This document shows positions 46,944-58,618 of a DNA stretch of 64,000 nt, piece after piece. The stretch lies in contig CM038919.1 in NCBI GenBank assembly GCA_021904315.1, positions 8,618,001-8,682,000 on the forward strand. The letters run 5' to 3'. The notes below the pieces were generated by a model, which had not been told where the DNA came from, did not search any database, and worked only from the letters and a program-made list of their open reading frames with translations. The stretch is from Sphagnum magellanicum (taxonomy: Eukaryota; Streptophyta; Sphagnopsida; Sphagnales; Sphagnaceae). A program made the position numbers and the translations under genes. How positions within the stretch are numbered: position 1 is the first letter of the stretch; each line of letters opens with the position of its first letter.

Positions 46944-47031
46944 ATGCAGAATAACAAGCAGCAGTTGGTGTTTTCGCCTGGAGTCGTCGCTTCGGGAATC
47001 GCACGTGATGCAGGTTGCAGGACGGGTGTGA
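46915..47031 (+). CDS. Overlapping upstream ORF, 38 codons
   Basis: The ATG at 46915, 29 bases before the trihelix ATG and in another frame, has a strong context (G at -3 and G at +4). The trihelix ATG at 46944 has C at both -3 and +4. The uORF ends at 47029-47031, inside the main ORF. If the transcript includes both ATGs, this uORF would lower translation of the main protein. It would not matter if an upstream exon is spliced in at TTTTGTAG (46891-46898), which lies exactly where the main frame opens. Its peptide is probably not functional. Confidence 0.3.
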   Translation: MAVCLRILLPCRITSSSWCFRLESSLRESHVMQVAGRV

Positions 47032-48182
47032 GTGGTTCGGGAGGGATTTTTTTGGTGGAGGCGGAAGCTGCGAACCGAGGAAAGGAGGAGAAGAGGAAGG
47101 ACAAGAAGAAGAAGAAGACGACGACGAAGAAGACAGGAGGAGCCACGAAGAGTCCAAGAACGGGAGGAGGAGGAGAAGGAGGAAGTAGAGATGGCGAATC
47201 GCAGACGATCCATGGTGACGCGAGTGGTGAGAGCGAGTATTCGTTGGAAAATGGGGTAAGCTCTTGGAAGGAGGGGAAAGATGCGTGGAAGGAGCAGCGC
47301 GAAAATGGCACCATTAAGAGCGGTGCTGGGACTAAGAAGGGAGCAGGGAGAGATGAAGAGCGTGCGTTAGGAAGGAAACGCAAGCGCAGGGAGATCGAGA
47401 CCGCGGTGCCATGGACGGAAGAAATGGTCAGGTTCTTGTTTGAAACCTACGACGACGTTCACCGCAGACTGTGGATTGAAAGCCGAGGGAAAGTGAAGAA
47501 CCAGAAGAAATGGGATCCTATCATCAAGACGATGCAAGAGAAGTTTGCCAGAGATTTCACCAAGAATCAATGCGAGAGCAAATACTGGAAAGTGCGGAGA
47601 GAATGCACCAAATACAAGCTTAAATTAGAGAAGCGAGCGCAGTTGCAACCGGATCTGTACGCCGGCAAGACTGTCAGAGGCTTGCTGAAGCCGAAGTTCT
47701 ACGACGTCTGGTTGGAAGTGGCTGGCAATAGCGCTGCTCCTATGCCGGAGATCGACCTTTCTTTGGGGTCGCCCGGGGAGACGTCTCCCGATCGTCCTTA
47801 CAGGATCCCAGGTGGCTTTGACGAAGAAGCAGAGGCGATGATGATGGAGGAGAACGAAGATGTGCTACTGGCGCGCCATAGACATTCCTCCAGTTGCGCC
47901 ATCGTTAGAGAAATGCAGCAAGTCATAAGCGTGCAGTTGGAGGCTTCGGAGAAACGCGAGGAAGCTCTGAACATTAGAGCTGAGTTGACGATGGAGCTCT
48001 TGCGACAACACATGGACCGTATGGAGAGGACGGGGTTCACTGTGGAGGATGCTAGAAAAAGGCAGTTGCAGATGATCGAAGGGGTGGACAATAAGCTGGA
48101 CAGGCTTGTGCATGGCTTAAGTGCTTTGAATGGAAACATTGGAGCCATCATCAACAGACTGGCTTCTTCCAACTCCAGATAG
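46944..48182 (+). CDS. Trihelix (Myb/SANT-like) DNA-binding protein, intact single exon
   Basis: 412 codons from the ATG at 46944; the frame is open from 46899. Residues 46-65 are a lysine-rich basic stretch (KEEKRKDKKKKKTTTKK) and 147-154 (GRKRKRRE) a probable nuclear localisation signal. Residues 155-235 are a trihelix domain: VPWTEEMVRFLFETYDDV, NQKKWDPIIKTMQEKF and TKNQCESKYWKVRRECTKYK give the three helices with Trp157, the KKW and the QC-sKYwk signature. EIDLSLG (267-273) resembles an EAR repression motif. An acidic stretch follows (about 290-305). Residues 320-412 form a long helical coiled coil ending VDNKLDRLVHGL and NGNIGAIINRL, likely for dimerisation. No stop or frameshift, many CpGs and balanced codons support a working gene. 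The role as a nuclear transcription factor, perhaps a repressor, is inference. The start could lie further upstream in a spliced exon. The 211-codon minus ORF here is its shadow. Confidence 0.85.
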   Translation: MQNNKQQLVFSPGVVASGIARDAGCRTGVSGSGGIFLVEAEAANRGKEEKRKDKKKKKTTTKKTGGATKSPRTGGGGEGGSRDGESQTIHGDASGESEYSLENGVSSWKEGKDAWKEQRENGTIKSGAGTKKGAGRDEERALGRKRKRREIETAVPWTEEMVRFLFETYDDVHRRLWIESRGKVKNQKKWDPIIKTMQEKFARDFTKNQCESKYWKVRRECTKYKLKLEKRAQLQPDLYAGKTVRGLLKPKFYDVWLEVAGNSAAPMPEIDLSLGSPGETSPDRPYRIPGGFDEEAEAMMMEENEDVLLARHRHSSSCAIVREMQQVISVQLEASEKREEALNIRAELTMELLRQHMDRMERTGFTVEDARKRQLQMIEGVDNKLDRLVHGLSALNGNIGAIINRLASSNSR

Positions 48183-50463
48183 TAGGTATCTGCTTTCATC
48201 TCCGTCTGCAGCACAAAATTGTCTGTGGAGTTTGCGAGGATGTGCTGTCTTCCATCTGTTGTTGACACTGGCAACTTGCATGATACTATAACTTAGACAT
48301 CACAAGGATCTAGTAACTGTGCTCCACAACTTCAGCAGGAACAGCTCAAATTGTGTAGTAGTATTAGAATCTTCTTTCACATCCTTGGGAACCTGGCTCT
48401 TGCCATTTGGCATATGTCCATTGCCTTGCTTTGAATGGGGGAGTAATGTCCAGAGAGACTTACTGGACTTGGTAGAGAAGGAAACTGAGTTGGTCAGAGG
48501 GTGCCAGAGAGGGTGTTTGCAGTCTCATCAATGGGATTTAGTAGACAGGGAAGAGATAGCAGTGAGAGAGAGAGCTAAATCTCTATGGATCTTCTTCAGC
48601 AGTGGTATTTTAATCCTTGCACTTGGAAAGACGGATTGACACAAAAGATGACAACGAGGTATTCCCCAAAAGAGGTATTCTTATGAGAAAGGATTCCTTC
48701 CTTTCTTGACCACCAATGATGAATGCTCTCAATGGTGCTTCTCCTTGTTGATCAAGGCCTGTGGGTGCATCATGTTCATAGCATCTAGTTCCTCTATTGG
48801 ATAATATGTGAATATATGCAGGCTGGATAACAGAGTTTCATGGGCATACAAGGGATTCATTGCCACAATCAGATGCAATTGGATTTGCACCCTTTCTGTT
48901 TCAGGGTTGTTTTTCAGTTTGCTTCCAGTAAATCTCTTTTCAATCATTTTATGAGATTTGGCAATCTCCTTGATCTCTCTCTCTTTAATACTAATTAGGT
49001 GCAGCTCAGACAGTTGAGTAGCATCACCCAGATATATCACTGGCCCAGGACATACTTTTGTAGCCCACCCACTCCAGCAAGTCCTTGGATGAGTGGATCC
49101 TGATGGAAGGGATAGTGCTGATACTACAAGGTGTGGACAATCTTGGTGCTTTTCCTGCAGCTCAGTTTTCTATTCTAGTGATCTTCAGTTGCCTGCTTTA
49201 GCATTTCTCTCTTTAGGCTTACTGCTTATGTATGCACTCCATTCTTGTACAGTGTTCTAGGCAAATGGAATACCAGTCAATCTTGAATCTTATGTGTGTG
49301 TACACACTCACTGTCTGTCTGTCTGTCTGTCTGTGACATGTTATCTCATGGGGTTCGCATTGTCTTATCTTTGCAAAGCTGCAGAGCTTTGTTGATTCCT
49401 TGAATTGCCTTCACCACTGCCTTTTGATAACTTTTCAAGTTTGAGTTTAGCTGCAATTTGCAGCCACCCAATTCAACAAAAATGACCCCTGGTTCTATCA
49501 CAATAGAGCTGAAAAGATGAACACTCATGGGAATGTTTTTTTCTTTTGTATGAGCTGTTCTTTCATTGGCATAGTATGCACTCAGTATGATGTCCATGGA
49601 GAACTTCAAGATTTGTATTCTGCATCTTGAAATATTTCTTTAAGTGGGAATACCTCTTGATCCACCATTAGCATCACAAGATAACCCTAGAATTTCAGCT
49701 CATATTATTGAAAGAGTGCATTTGTTGTTATCATGGCGGATGCATTTGCTGAAGACTTTTTTCATGCAATCATATATTTTTGTTCCCTTCATATGTTTTT
49801 CTGATTTTGTAAATCATGACCTTTGATTATATTGGCTTCAACTTCAAAGTCATCCACCTGGGTTGACATCACAAGTTTAATCACAAGAAAGAAATTATAG
49901 CTTAGAAAACAGAACAACACCTAAATGAATATGAAGTAAACATTGCAACAGAATTTACATGAGTTGTATGAAAGGCATTGTCATGGAATGATGAAGAAAA
50001 GATGAAGGTTATGTGTCACATTTGAGACAAATATGAAAGAAAGTTAAGACAAGAAACTGAAGACAACATCTACAAATTTGACACTTTTATTCATAAATCT
50101 TCAAGGGGAAGTTGAGGAATTGTAGCTCATAGATGTCCTTTACAGCGGATTTCAATCAATAAAGTTTCCTATTGATTTTTCAGTGGTAATTGGGTTTTAT
50201 CAATTTGGAGATCATTTTTGTAGAGAATGATGCCCATTTTGTATAGTACATATATATTGGTATTGACTGTTATTAAACTTAAAAATTCAGAACTATTATT
50301 GCTACTAGCAAGTGTTGCACCAATAGTGAAGATATTTAAGTGAACTTGATATTTCATCTGAATTTTTGTGACCAATCCGGATCTGACTGATAGTAGATGC
50401 TCCAAGATTTTAGATGTATGGAGCTCGCTAGTCTCAATAAAATACAATCGTTGCCTCATACCC
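48183..50463. other. Downstream region of the trihelix gene (3' UTR or intergenic)
   Basis: No second gene recognised. The TAGTAG|GTATCT just after the stop could be a splice donor of a 3' UTR intron, but no partner was established. The first AATAAA strings that I see downstream are at about 50158 and 50436, far for a plant 3' end. A (GTCT)n microsatellite lies at 49311-49334. Confidence 0.35.
49311..49334. repeat. (CTGT)6 microsatellite
   Basis: Six uninterrupted tetranucleotide units. Simple repeat in non-coding DNA. Confidence 0.9.
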
Positions 50464-51378
50464 CCCTAGAAGGAAATGTCTGAAATTCATTCCGATTCAA
50501 ACAGAAGATTATCAAGGTTGATTTCTATCAATTCATTTGCAAAGAATGAATGCCTTCTCTCCATAGTGGCTTCTCTTGATATTTAATCCCCAAACTGCAG
50601 AGATCATTCCTGAACTGGTGGCTACCAAATAAGAGAAAACAGGAAGTTCCAGCCTTTTTCTTTTTTGGCTATATATAGACAAAAAAGAAATTCAAAATCA
50701 AAAGTGCTGGAATCCTGGGTATTTTGAGATTTTCAATAGCCAGGATTCGACCAAAATTTAAGAAAAATCATCAGATTTTCATGCATTGTTCAAGCAAGTA
50801 GTCAGAAATATGGAAGGATGTTTAAATTTTTTTTAACTTTCGTATTTGGCTAAATCTACCAATGAATGATTGCCACTTTGGCTACATCACAAAATTGGTC
50901 AAAAAAGGATTGGTAGGAAGTTGGAACCCAAGTGTTTTCATTTTTTTTCTTGGAAAATTTCGCACACAGTGACCAAAAAACAACGAGGGCCAATGACTTT
51001 CACAAAGCATGTTCTGGGAAAAAATCCCCCAAAGTCGTCACATTTCTAGGGAAAAAAATGTCACGAGTTCACCATATTTAGACTATAGCTCCTTGAAAGT
51101 CGCCAGCAAATAATGGGGTTTCATAAACAAAAAAACGACTTGTCACTCGGACCTGTAGCCAGATTTGGCTAAGTCCTCTTTTGGAGGATCGCCAGTCCAC
51201 CAACCTCATGAAATTGGGGAAAAAACAAAACCCCCTGGTTGGAACATGGCGAAATGGAAAATATCTTTTGAAATTGGGGTTCTTCAACTCTCTATTTACT
51301 TTGAATTCTGCCACTTTTACTTGGGTCTGGAATCTGCATGATTGGTGCTGCCACGGGGAATCTGGGCAAAATACGCTA
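50464..51378. other. Stretch with short repeated motif, no gene
   Basis: No coding homology. A motif of about 60 bases, built of GGCTAA, then a GATTGCCA- or GATCGCCA-like string, then CATCACAAAATTGG, occurs at about 50850-50900 and, altered, at 51163-51222. A third copy lies at 61128-61193. Confidence 0.35.
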
Positions 51379-51735
51379 AAGGCCTTTCAATGCCAGTAGT
51401 ACAAAAGTGTACCGCTGCAATCTTTTTTACCCCGTCTGCCCTTTGCCCGTAAAAAAAGTAAGTGCATTAAAAAAAAGGAGAAAAGTTCATAACCTGCTTA
51501 GTAGTAGATTATGAATATTTATAACCTGCCATGTAAACTCTATAATATACTACCTAGCATATTATACACCCCTTTGTACCCATAATATGGTATAAAACGT
51601 GTCTGGGCATCACCCATTTTTGTGTGGGGAAAATATTAACCGGGCCGAGGGCAGATAGGGTAAAAAAGAAGAAGAATACAGCTTGCTGTACAAAAGTACT
51701 TTTGTACTGCTGCCATTGAAGAAGACCTTTTGGCC
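51379..51735. mobile_element. Foldback (long-TIR) MITE-like element
   Basis: The left arm (51387-51448: CAATGCCAGTAGTACAAAAG, then CTTTTTTACCCCGTCTGCCC) pairs with the right arm (51639-51717), read inverted as CAATGGCAGCAGTACAAAAG, then CTTTTTTACCCTATCTGCCC. The arms run 65-80 bases with an indel; the right arm holds the extra palindrome GTACAAAAGTACTTTTGTAC. The AT-rich centre is about 190 bases and there is no coding capacity. No clear target-site duplication. Confidence 0.65.
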
Positions 51736-52994
51736 AATTTAATATTTTCCAGGAATCTGGTTGCTTCCCAAAAGCCATAATAACAGAGTACAAACTCAAA
51801 GTTGTGCATACAAAAGAGTGTCACTTTATTCATGTGTACTTACTCTCTCCCCTCAGATTAATGTTCTGTGGTCACTGGTGCTCTCCAATGGACCCCACAT
51901 ACTGCACAGCAGTGATTAAATAGAACCCCACAAATTTGGTCTTCTTTTTGGAGCCAAACAAATTGGGAAAAATTCGGATTTTTTTTCTTCTTTCGGTATT
52001 GTTAAATTCGGCTATTTTTTAATTTCATTTAACACCCTACTTGAACCATGCATACAAATCATGGTTTTCCCTAATTATAATTTTTTTTAATTTTCAAATT
52101 TGGGCAATCTTTTTTCAAAAAATCATTTAATTTGCAACATAAGATTTGTTGCAATCTTATTTGTTACATCTGTGAACTATAAAAAGGCTGGAGCACATAC
52201 TCTTTAAAAAGGGAAGTACAACCCTTTTTGAGGAAAGGTTCTTAGTTCATCCGGCATCGCAGGACATATGTATGTAACACACTTTTCGGCCTTTGTTCCC
52301 CATAGGGGGGGGGTGGGGGAGTCTGGACTATGGATTCCTGGCAGCAGTGGTGAGCTATGCATTAGATGGCAACGTTTCCACTGAGCTGGTTCTTAGCCTG
52401 TGGTTTCTTGGAGTTCTCTCATTTATAACTCACAGAACTAAGACAGAATGGACTCATCATCTCTTCAACATGGAATGAGCTTCTGTGAAGAGGTTTATGA
52501 TTGTCCATCATCATCAAACTTCCCCCCTATGTGCGTAATTCTTTGGGTTCTTGTAGTATCTCTTCTATTGACCAAGCCATTTTGTTACGTCTACAAATTT
52601 GTTGTGTCTAATCAAGTGGCAACCAAACTTAAGTTTGTGAATGAAGTGTTTGCTTGGTAGAGATGCTTGGATTGGTACAGTATTTCCCCATAGGGAGAAT
52701 TGACAACTTTCCAATGAATAGCATTGTACATGTCTTTTCCAAACCTATGCTTGCCTTGCCATTCTTAGGAGAAAAAAATGGGTTTGTTCTTCTTGTGCAA
52801 GGACTAGGATTTGAGAAACTTGTGTGTGATCACAACAATTTTGCTCTATTGCTACAGCATGCAACATGTCACAAAACACCTATACACCTCGTGTAAAGTT
52901 TTCATCTGTTTTTGGTCTCTAAAATGCAATTACTATGGTTCCAACTATCCAAGTTATTCAACAAAGATTGTGATACACGATTAGCTCCGTTAGA
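51736..52994. other. Stretch without recognised gene
   Basis: ORFs at 52293-52478, 52448-52660 and 52654-52896 have mixed, non-repetitive composition, but I recognise no domain. They could be pieces of one decayed gene, because they follow one another on the plus strand in overlapping frames. Confidence 0.25.
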
Positions 52995-53528
52995 TAAAGA
53001 TGATTCTTCAAAGGACTAAGCTAAGGAATCTTATAATTTTAAAAAAAAATGATGGTAAAAAAAATTGAGAAAATAATAATCTATTATTCACTCAAAAAAC
53101 ACTCACATTGTAGAAAAAATGAAAAATGAAAATTTTAGAAATTTAAAGTATTTTCTAAAATTTTAAAAGTCTTTTATCACATATAAATGGATGTAATGTA
53201 CAAAACATATGAAACAAAGGTTTCTAGTTTATAATACAAGAAACAAAACCTTAAAATAGTTTGCATATTTTTATATGATTTGAAATTATGATTATTTTTC
53301 AAAACAAAGTTGAATATCTACACACATTTGAAATTTCATATTTATTTAACAATGTTTAAAACATAACATGTGATGTATATTAGGGGCAACTTTAAGAATA
53401 TTTAATAACAAGTTGCAAAACAAAAAATTCAAAAAAAATTTTTTATGAAAAAGTCAAATGGATTCCAAAATGACTTATAGTCCTTGGATTTAGTAAATGA
53501 GTGGCTCCTTTGAGGTGATCAGACCCTA
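52995..53528 (+). mobile_element. ~750-bp TIR element, copy 3 (5'-truncated)
   Basis: Matches the 38216-38962 copy from its inner left region (CAAAGGACTAAG) to its right end: ATGTAATGTACA, ATGTGATGTATATTAGGGGC, AACAAGTTGCAAAA, TATAGTCCTTGGATT and GTGGCTCCT all align. About 220 bases of the left end are missing. Confidence 0.6.
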
Positions 53529-56500
53529 TTGCATGGTTGCAATGAATCAACTTAAATTACACCACAATTAACAAATTCCTCATCATTTGTGGTTTTTGAA
53601 ACCATATTTCATGAAATATGATGGAGGTGCTTTTAATAAGTTAAAATTGCCTTAACAAAGGTCAAAATGAATTAGCACCCACTAGCACAACATCCATTGG
53701 ATGGTTGTTATGACTTGGTTGTGGATGAACCTCAATTGGCTTAATATTTAATGTCACCTTGGTAACCCATTCCATAAAAAATAGGTCCTATATATATAGG
53801 TAAATTTGTGTAAGCATGTTAAAGTATACATTAAAATTAATTTGTCAAGGTTGGATGCAAGTAGATTAAAATTAGCAACAAAACCCAACATAAAACTATT
53901 ATACATTAAATGTTATCATTTAAATGACCAAAGACAAAATATATTTTCATTATTGTGCATTTCATTTCATTTTAAAACTTAATTTAATGAGTTTTTAATC
54001 TACTAGTTCAAAGTGCATGTAGTTTTGAAGTCCTTTTTTCGTTTTTTTTTTGGTAGTGAAAACCTTTGTAAAGTACATGTGAAATAATACTAACAAATAG
54101 AAAATAAAATAACTTTTTGATGGGGATTTCAAGAATATTATCATCTTTATATATCTTAATCAAATATGTACATATTCAATTGAGTATTTTGTGTTAATGT
54201 ACCAAGAAATATAAAATCTTCATCTTCTTTGGAATCTAAATTATGTAACTATAATTATAATTTACATGAAAATATCTTGACATGACCCTCTTGTATTTTT
54301 ACACCTTTGTTTGGTAATTGACATTGTGAAATAGAATGCACCTCCATTTCATCTTCATTACTTTAAAAAGAAAAATTAAATTTTTTTTAGGAATATTCAA
54401 TGGATGGTTCCTTTTTCTTTGAAATGTGGAAAACTAGCTATGTACCATGTAAAAACAAGGTGAAAGCACATTAAGCCCTTCCAAAATTGTAGTCACAAGT
54501 ATATTTTTTTGCAATTTAATTTTTTGGTAATGTATGGATATCACATCTTAAATTTTTTTGGCTTGTTTTAAGTATATTTGATTAGCTTTAGACGTCATCT
54601 AATCAATTATTTTGAAAAATTCAACAAAAATTGAAGAATTTGAATGTATGGAATATATTTGTGACAAAATAATACTTTTCATAAAGTTTGAATTTTCAAT
54701 ATATACTTCAAAACTAAGGTTGTGGATGGAATTTTAGTGTGAATTTTTTTATGATGTATGATATTGATATACATCAATTAAATTTAGGACAATTTAGAAA
54801 TTTAAAGTTTTTGGATGAAACTCCATTCAAAAAATGTGTTTTTTAATATTTGTTTAGCAATGAATGCATAATAATATCTTTTTTTTTGAAAAAAATCACT
54901 ACTATATAAAAGATAAGGAAAGGGGCATTGTAAATTATTTTTGAAATTTTCCTTTGTTTGGTAATGTTTCATGAATCATAGACATGAGACCTTATGGATG
55001 TTGAAAAATTGTAAATTATGTACTATATGTACATTGATTTTATCCAATCCTTTTCATTTAACCATTGAATTCAAAAATGTTGTTGTGTAAATTCTAAAGT
55101 TTTTTACTTGTGTTTAGGATAAACAAAGGATGTCATCAAGATTTTAATTTATTGTCTACTATAATACTTGTTATAATCACATTTTTTGAACAAAAGTGGC
55201 TCATCCTTAGTGTGTTTTCACCCAAAAATTCACAACTGGTGAAAGATAACAACATTGCCATATAAATTATTAAGTTTTTTAGCAATGTACATAAGTGTCA
55301 TTAGAGTTTTTATAAAAAATCCTTGCTTTGAATGCTTATTGCTAGGCATGATTGTTTCACAAAGGACAATTAAAACCACTAATTGAACACCAAAAGAAAA
55401 TTTATAACTGTTGAATTGTAAACAAAAGTTGTGGGTTGACATTAATCTATCCAATAAATAATTAAATGTACTAGTAACCAATGAAAAAAAAATAATAATT
55501 GGCAAAAAATAATGTTGAATTGTAAACATTCATGTGAAACATTATAAACAAAAAAAAACAAAAAAAACATTGACTAAAACTAGATAATTAGTATTTAAAC
55601 AATGCCAACAAATGTTAAATTGAAAAAAAAAAACTTGCACAAATAAAAAAACACAAAATATAGAAAGAAAAAATCTTAGGGGGACACTAATAAAAAGAAA
55701 AAAAAAGAAAAAACACAAATAAAAATATAGGGTGTAATATATTAGTTGTTGGGTGAAAATTATAAGTTAATTAATGAAAAAATAGGTACATTTTATTCAA
55801 ATAATCAATTTGATTATAATATAAGGTATGTAATAATTTGAAATAGTGGATCACAATTAATATTGGGTGGATTATATATATATATATATATAACAAAATG
55901 ATGCAATAATAGGGTGATAAAAATTAGGTTGAACAATTATCTAACACCCCCCCTTTAGATGGTTGTTTGACCCACGTATATCCCAAACTTTACACTAAGT
56001 GTCCCCCTTGGGGAAAATAACTAATGAAAATATCTTGACAACTAACTTGTTGTTTTTAAATTGTAAACATTGGTTGGACACCCAAATGAAAAAAAGAATA
56101 AAAATTGACCAATGAAAATTTGTAAAAGTTGAAAAATTAGTTAACAACCTAATAGTAGGAACATTGTTTTTAAATTTGCAAACATTATTTATAAATTGTG
56201 AAAACCCAAAAAATACAACAAAACCAAAAAAAGTAGAAAAAAATAAAAGCAAATAAAAATGCAAAAATAATCAAGAAAGGTGGGTGTTTTAATAAAAAAT
56301 AAAACTTATAAGTTAATGTTGTAAGCCAAAAAAATCTACATTCATAAGTGAGAAAACACCTAGCTAACAACTTTGTGGCAAATATGATTCATCATTGAGA
56401 CAAAGGATTCAAGAGGGGCAAACATTACCATTAGATTGCAAGCATGGTACCCAACATGTCATAATAAACTAATATTATTTTGAATGTTGAACCTTGGCCT

Positions 56501-57400
56501 ACTTTAATTTGTTAAAAATTGCATTGTAAGGGAAGTTCTCCAAAGTGAAAAAAAGTTGTGAAAACATGCCCACAATAGTTGGAAAATGTTCATTCAACCC
56601 CCTTCATAGCTTTGACTTCATGAAATTTTTTTTTGAGAATGTTCTTTCATGTTGATTGGCTACTCCCAAAAACATAGACAACAACAATTTCTACCAACTT
56701 GAAAAGCTTAGGGAAAGAATTGCTTAATATTTTTAAGCATGACAAAGTGTGCCATAGTTGATCAAATGGATTCACATGAAATGAAGCTCCATGGCTATCA
56801 CTACATTAGTTCTCATTGTGAATTTAAAATTGTTACATTGCAAGCCAACGCTTGAAGTGACAATATTGAAGGAGAGACAATTATACCCAACTCAAATGCT
56901 TGTAACATTAATGACCTTTAACAAACAAAGTACTATTATTCAAAATTCAAGTCAACATTTTGTTGCAACCAATATTGGGGATAAACAATTAGTAACGAAA
57001 TGATTGGTTAATTCCTTTCTGAAGCTTTAACTTGCAAGTTAACAAGACATTAAATAATAGTTTAAAATATTTTAGAAACTTAACATAAAATAGAAACATA
57101 AATAAAAAAGGCAAGAAACACACTAATGCACAACTCCTTCACCTTTTCCAACATAATAATGTAAGTTTGTTTGTGACACACCTTAGTTTTTTGTCACATG
57201 GTTTGGGGTAAATAATATAGAAAGTTTGTTCAACACATTGAAATATTAAACATTCAACCCTCATTGTGTTCAAATCAAATTCAAATGCAATCCACAACAA
57301 GATGATGGTACCATGCAATGCACTCCCAAGCTCCTTGATAAACTCAAATGTGAATATAAGGTGAAAACAACGAAAATATAAGGAGTTGGGGCACGCTCCT
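53529..57400. other. Very AT-rich stretch without recognised gene
   Basis: No protein motif or RNA gene. An (AT)n repeat lies at 55873-55892. Asn/Lys/Phe-rich ORFs (55230-56370 minus) reflect composition. Confidence 0.35.
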
Positions 57401-57579
57401 TAATTCGCAACATTTCGGGGGTAGAGGGGCGTGCTGGAGCTTTGGGATGAGGACTACGATGAATGACAAGCAAGTCAATTAATCACATGGATCTACACAC
57501 ACCAAACAACAAGTTGGTTAGTGCATAGTTGGAACACTTCTGGTGTACGGACGAGCCACGAGCGAACATGGACTCATAA

Positions 57580-58240
57580 GACTCACCATGGCCTAGACTT
57601 GGGGGAAACCACCACCTTCCCCCTTATAATATTCTTTATGCTTGGCCACGGGGCCAGCACCCAAATGTCATTTTGTCTCGGGACACCCAAGTTGGAGTCC
57701 CGAAATTCTTGAAATTAGGGCTCCCGTGACTTTGGAGGCCCATAACTTTATGTGTAAACTTCCAATTAAGATGAGGTCTAAAGCAAAGTTGTAGCCCTTG
57801 TCGAGATCTTTTCAATGGTATGTGACAGGTCACCTGCACACAAGGAAATCAGGGCGATTCCCAACTTTTAATGGTCGGGAGTCAAATTGGCAATTTGATT
57901 CCTGACCTTTTTTTGGGTCATAATTTATGTTTTAAGTGCCCAAATGGGTCATGCGAACCTATTGTAAAAAATTTTTTTCCAAGAGCTTTCCAATGATATA
58001 AGGAACTTTTCAATTCAATGAGCTTTGACCCCTATAATCGCCCTCTAAAGATTCAGGAGTCCATCAGGACTCCAACTCCCAAAGTGGGAGTTCACTTGGG
58101 AGTGTGGGGGTTCATTCCTTCACACTCTCATACATTCTTGGGAGCATGAAATGTGATTCTTGAGTTTCACTCTTGGCCCACACGTTCGCAAGCCCTTGTC
58201 GTGGTCATGAACCCAAGGCTAGGGTTGCGACACCATGCTT
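57580..58240 (+). repeat. LTR-like dispersed repeat, young copy
   Basis: Homologue of 26885-27480 with many CpGs still present (also in 57380-57580, which may belong to it), so much younger. Landmarks: CCTAGACTTGGGGGAAACCA, TTTTGTCTCGGGACACCCAA, AACTCCCAAAGTGGGAGTTC, and near the end AACCCAAGGCTAGGGTTGCG. It has no coding capacity and no internal retrotransposon genes next to it, so a solo LTR is plausible (inference). Confidence 0.55.
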
Positions 58241-58357
58241 GCATGCTAATTAATCCTTGAAATCTTTAAATTAGGCATTTGAAAGAAAACATGAGTTTGG
58301 GTTGTTGTAGAAGCCATGTATAGTTGACCTTAGTAAACCTTAATGGTTTCAACATAA

Positions 58358-58618
58358 TCATAAACAAGATTTCTCTTTGTTGTATGAAAACATAATTAAA
58401 AAATGGGCAATTTCACACATAGGAAGCAAACATGTAAGACCAATCAAGATTGAAATGTCACAAAGTAGTTCAAAATTTGTTTGAACCAGGGTAACCTTTT
58501 CACAACTTTTTACCATTTTTGTCATCAAAGGCATGTACTTAGATAAAACTTTGGTTGGGCTTAACATGTTTTGACATTTCACAATTTTTTTTCCACCTTT
58601 AGTTAACATTAGTTCCAT
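58358..58618 (-). pseudogene. Unrecognised coding fragment
   Basis: An 86-codon minus-strand ORF reading SCEKVTLVQTNFELLCDISI and GLTCLLPMCEIAHFLIMF has the composition of a former protein, with amphipathic leucine-rich helices, rather than of random AT-rich DNA. I associate this style loosely with repeat-encoded proteins of plants but cannot name a family. No partner exon seen. Confidence 0.25.

Noticed and set aside
46541..46954. 137-codon plus ORF upstream of the trihelix gene
   Set aside because: Runs through CT- and GA-repeat DNA (a run of Arg-Glu). It is composition-driven and in a different frame from the gene.
46748..47383. 211-codon minus-strand ORF opposite the trihelix gene
   Set aside because: Ser/Leu/Pro-rich product mirrors the GAG/AAG-rich coding strand. 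It is the antisense shadow of the real gene and has no domain of its own.
47798..48274. 158-codon minus-strand ORF over the trihelix C-terminus
   Set aside because: Antisense of the coiled-coil coding region; no independent evidence.
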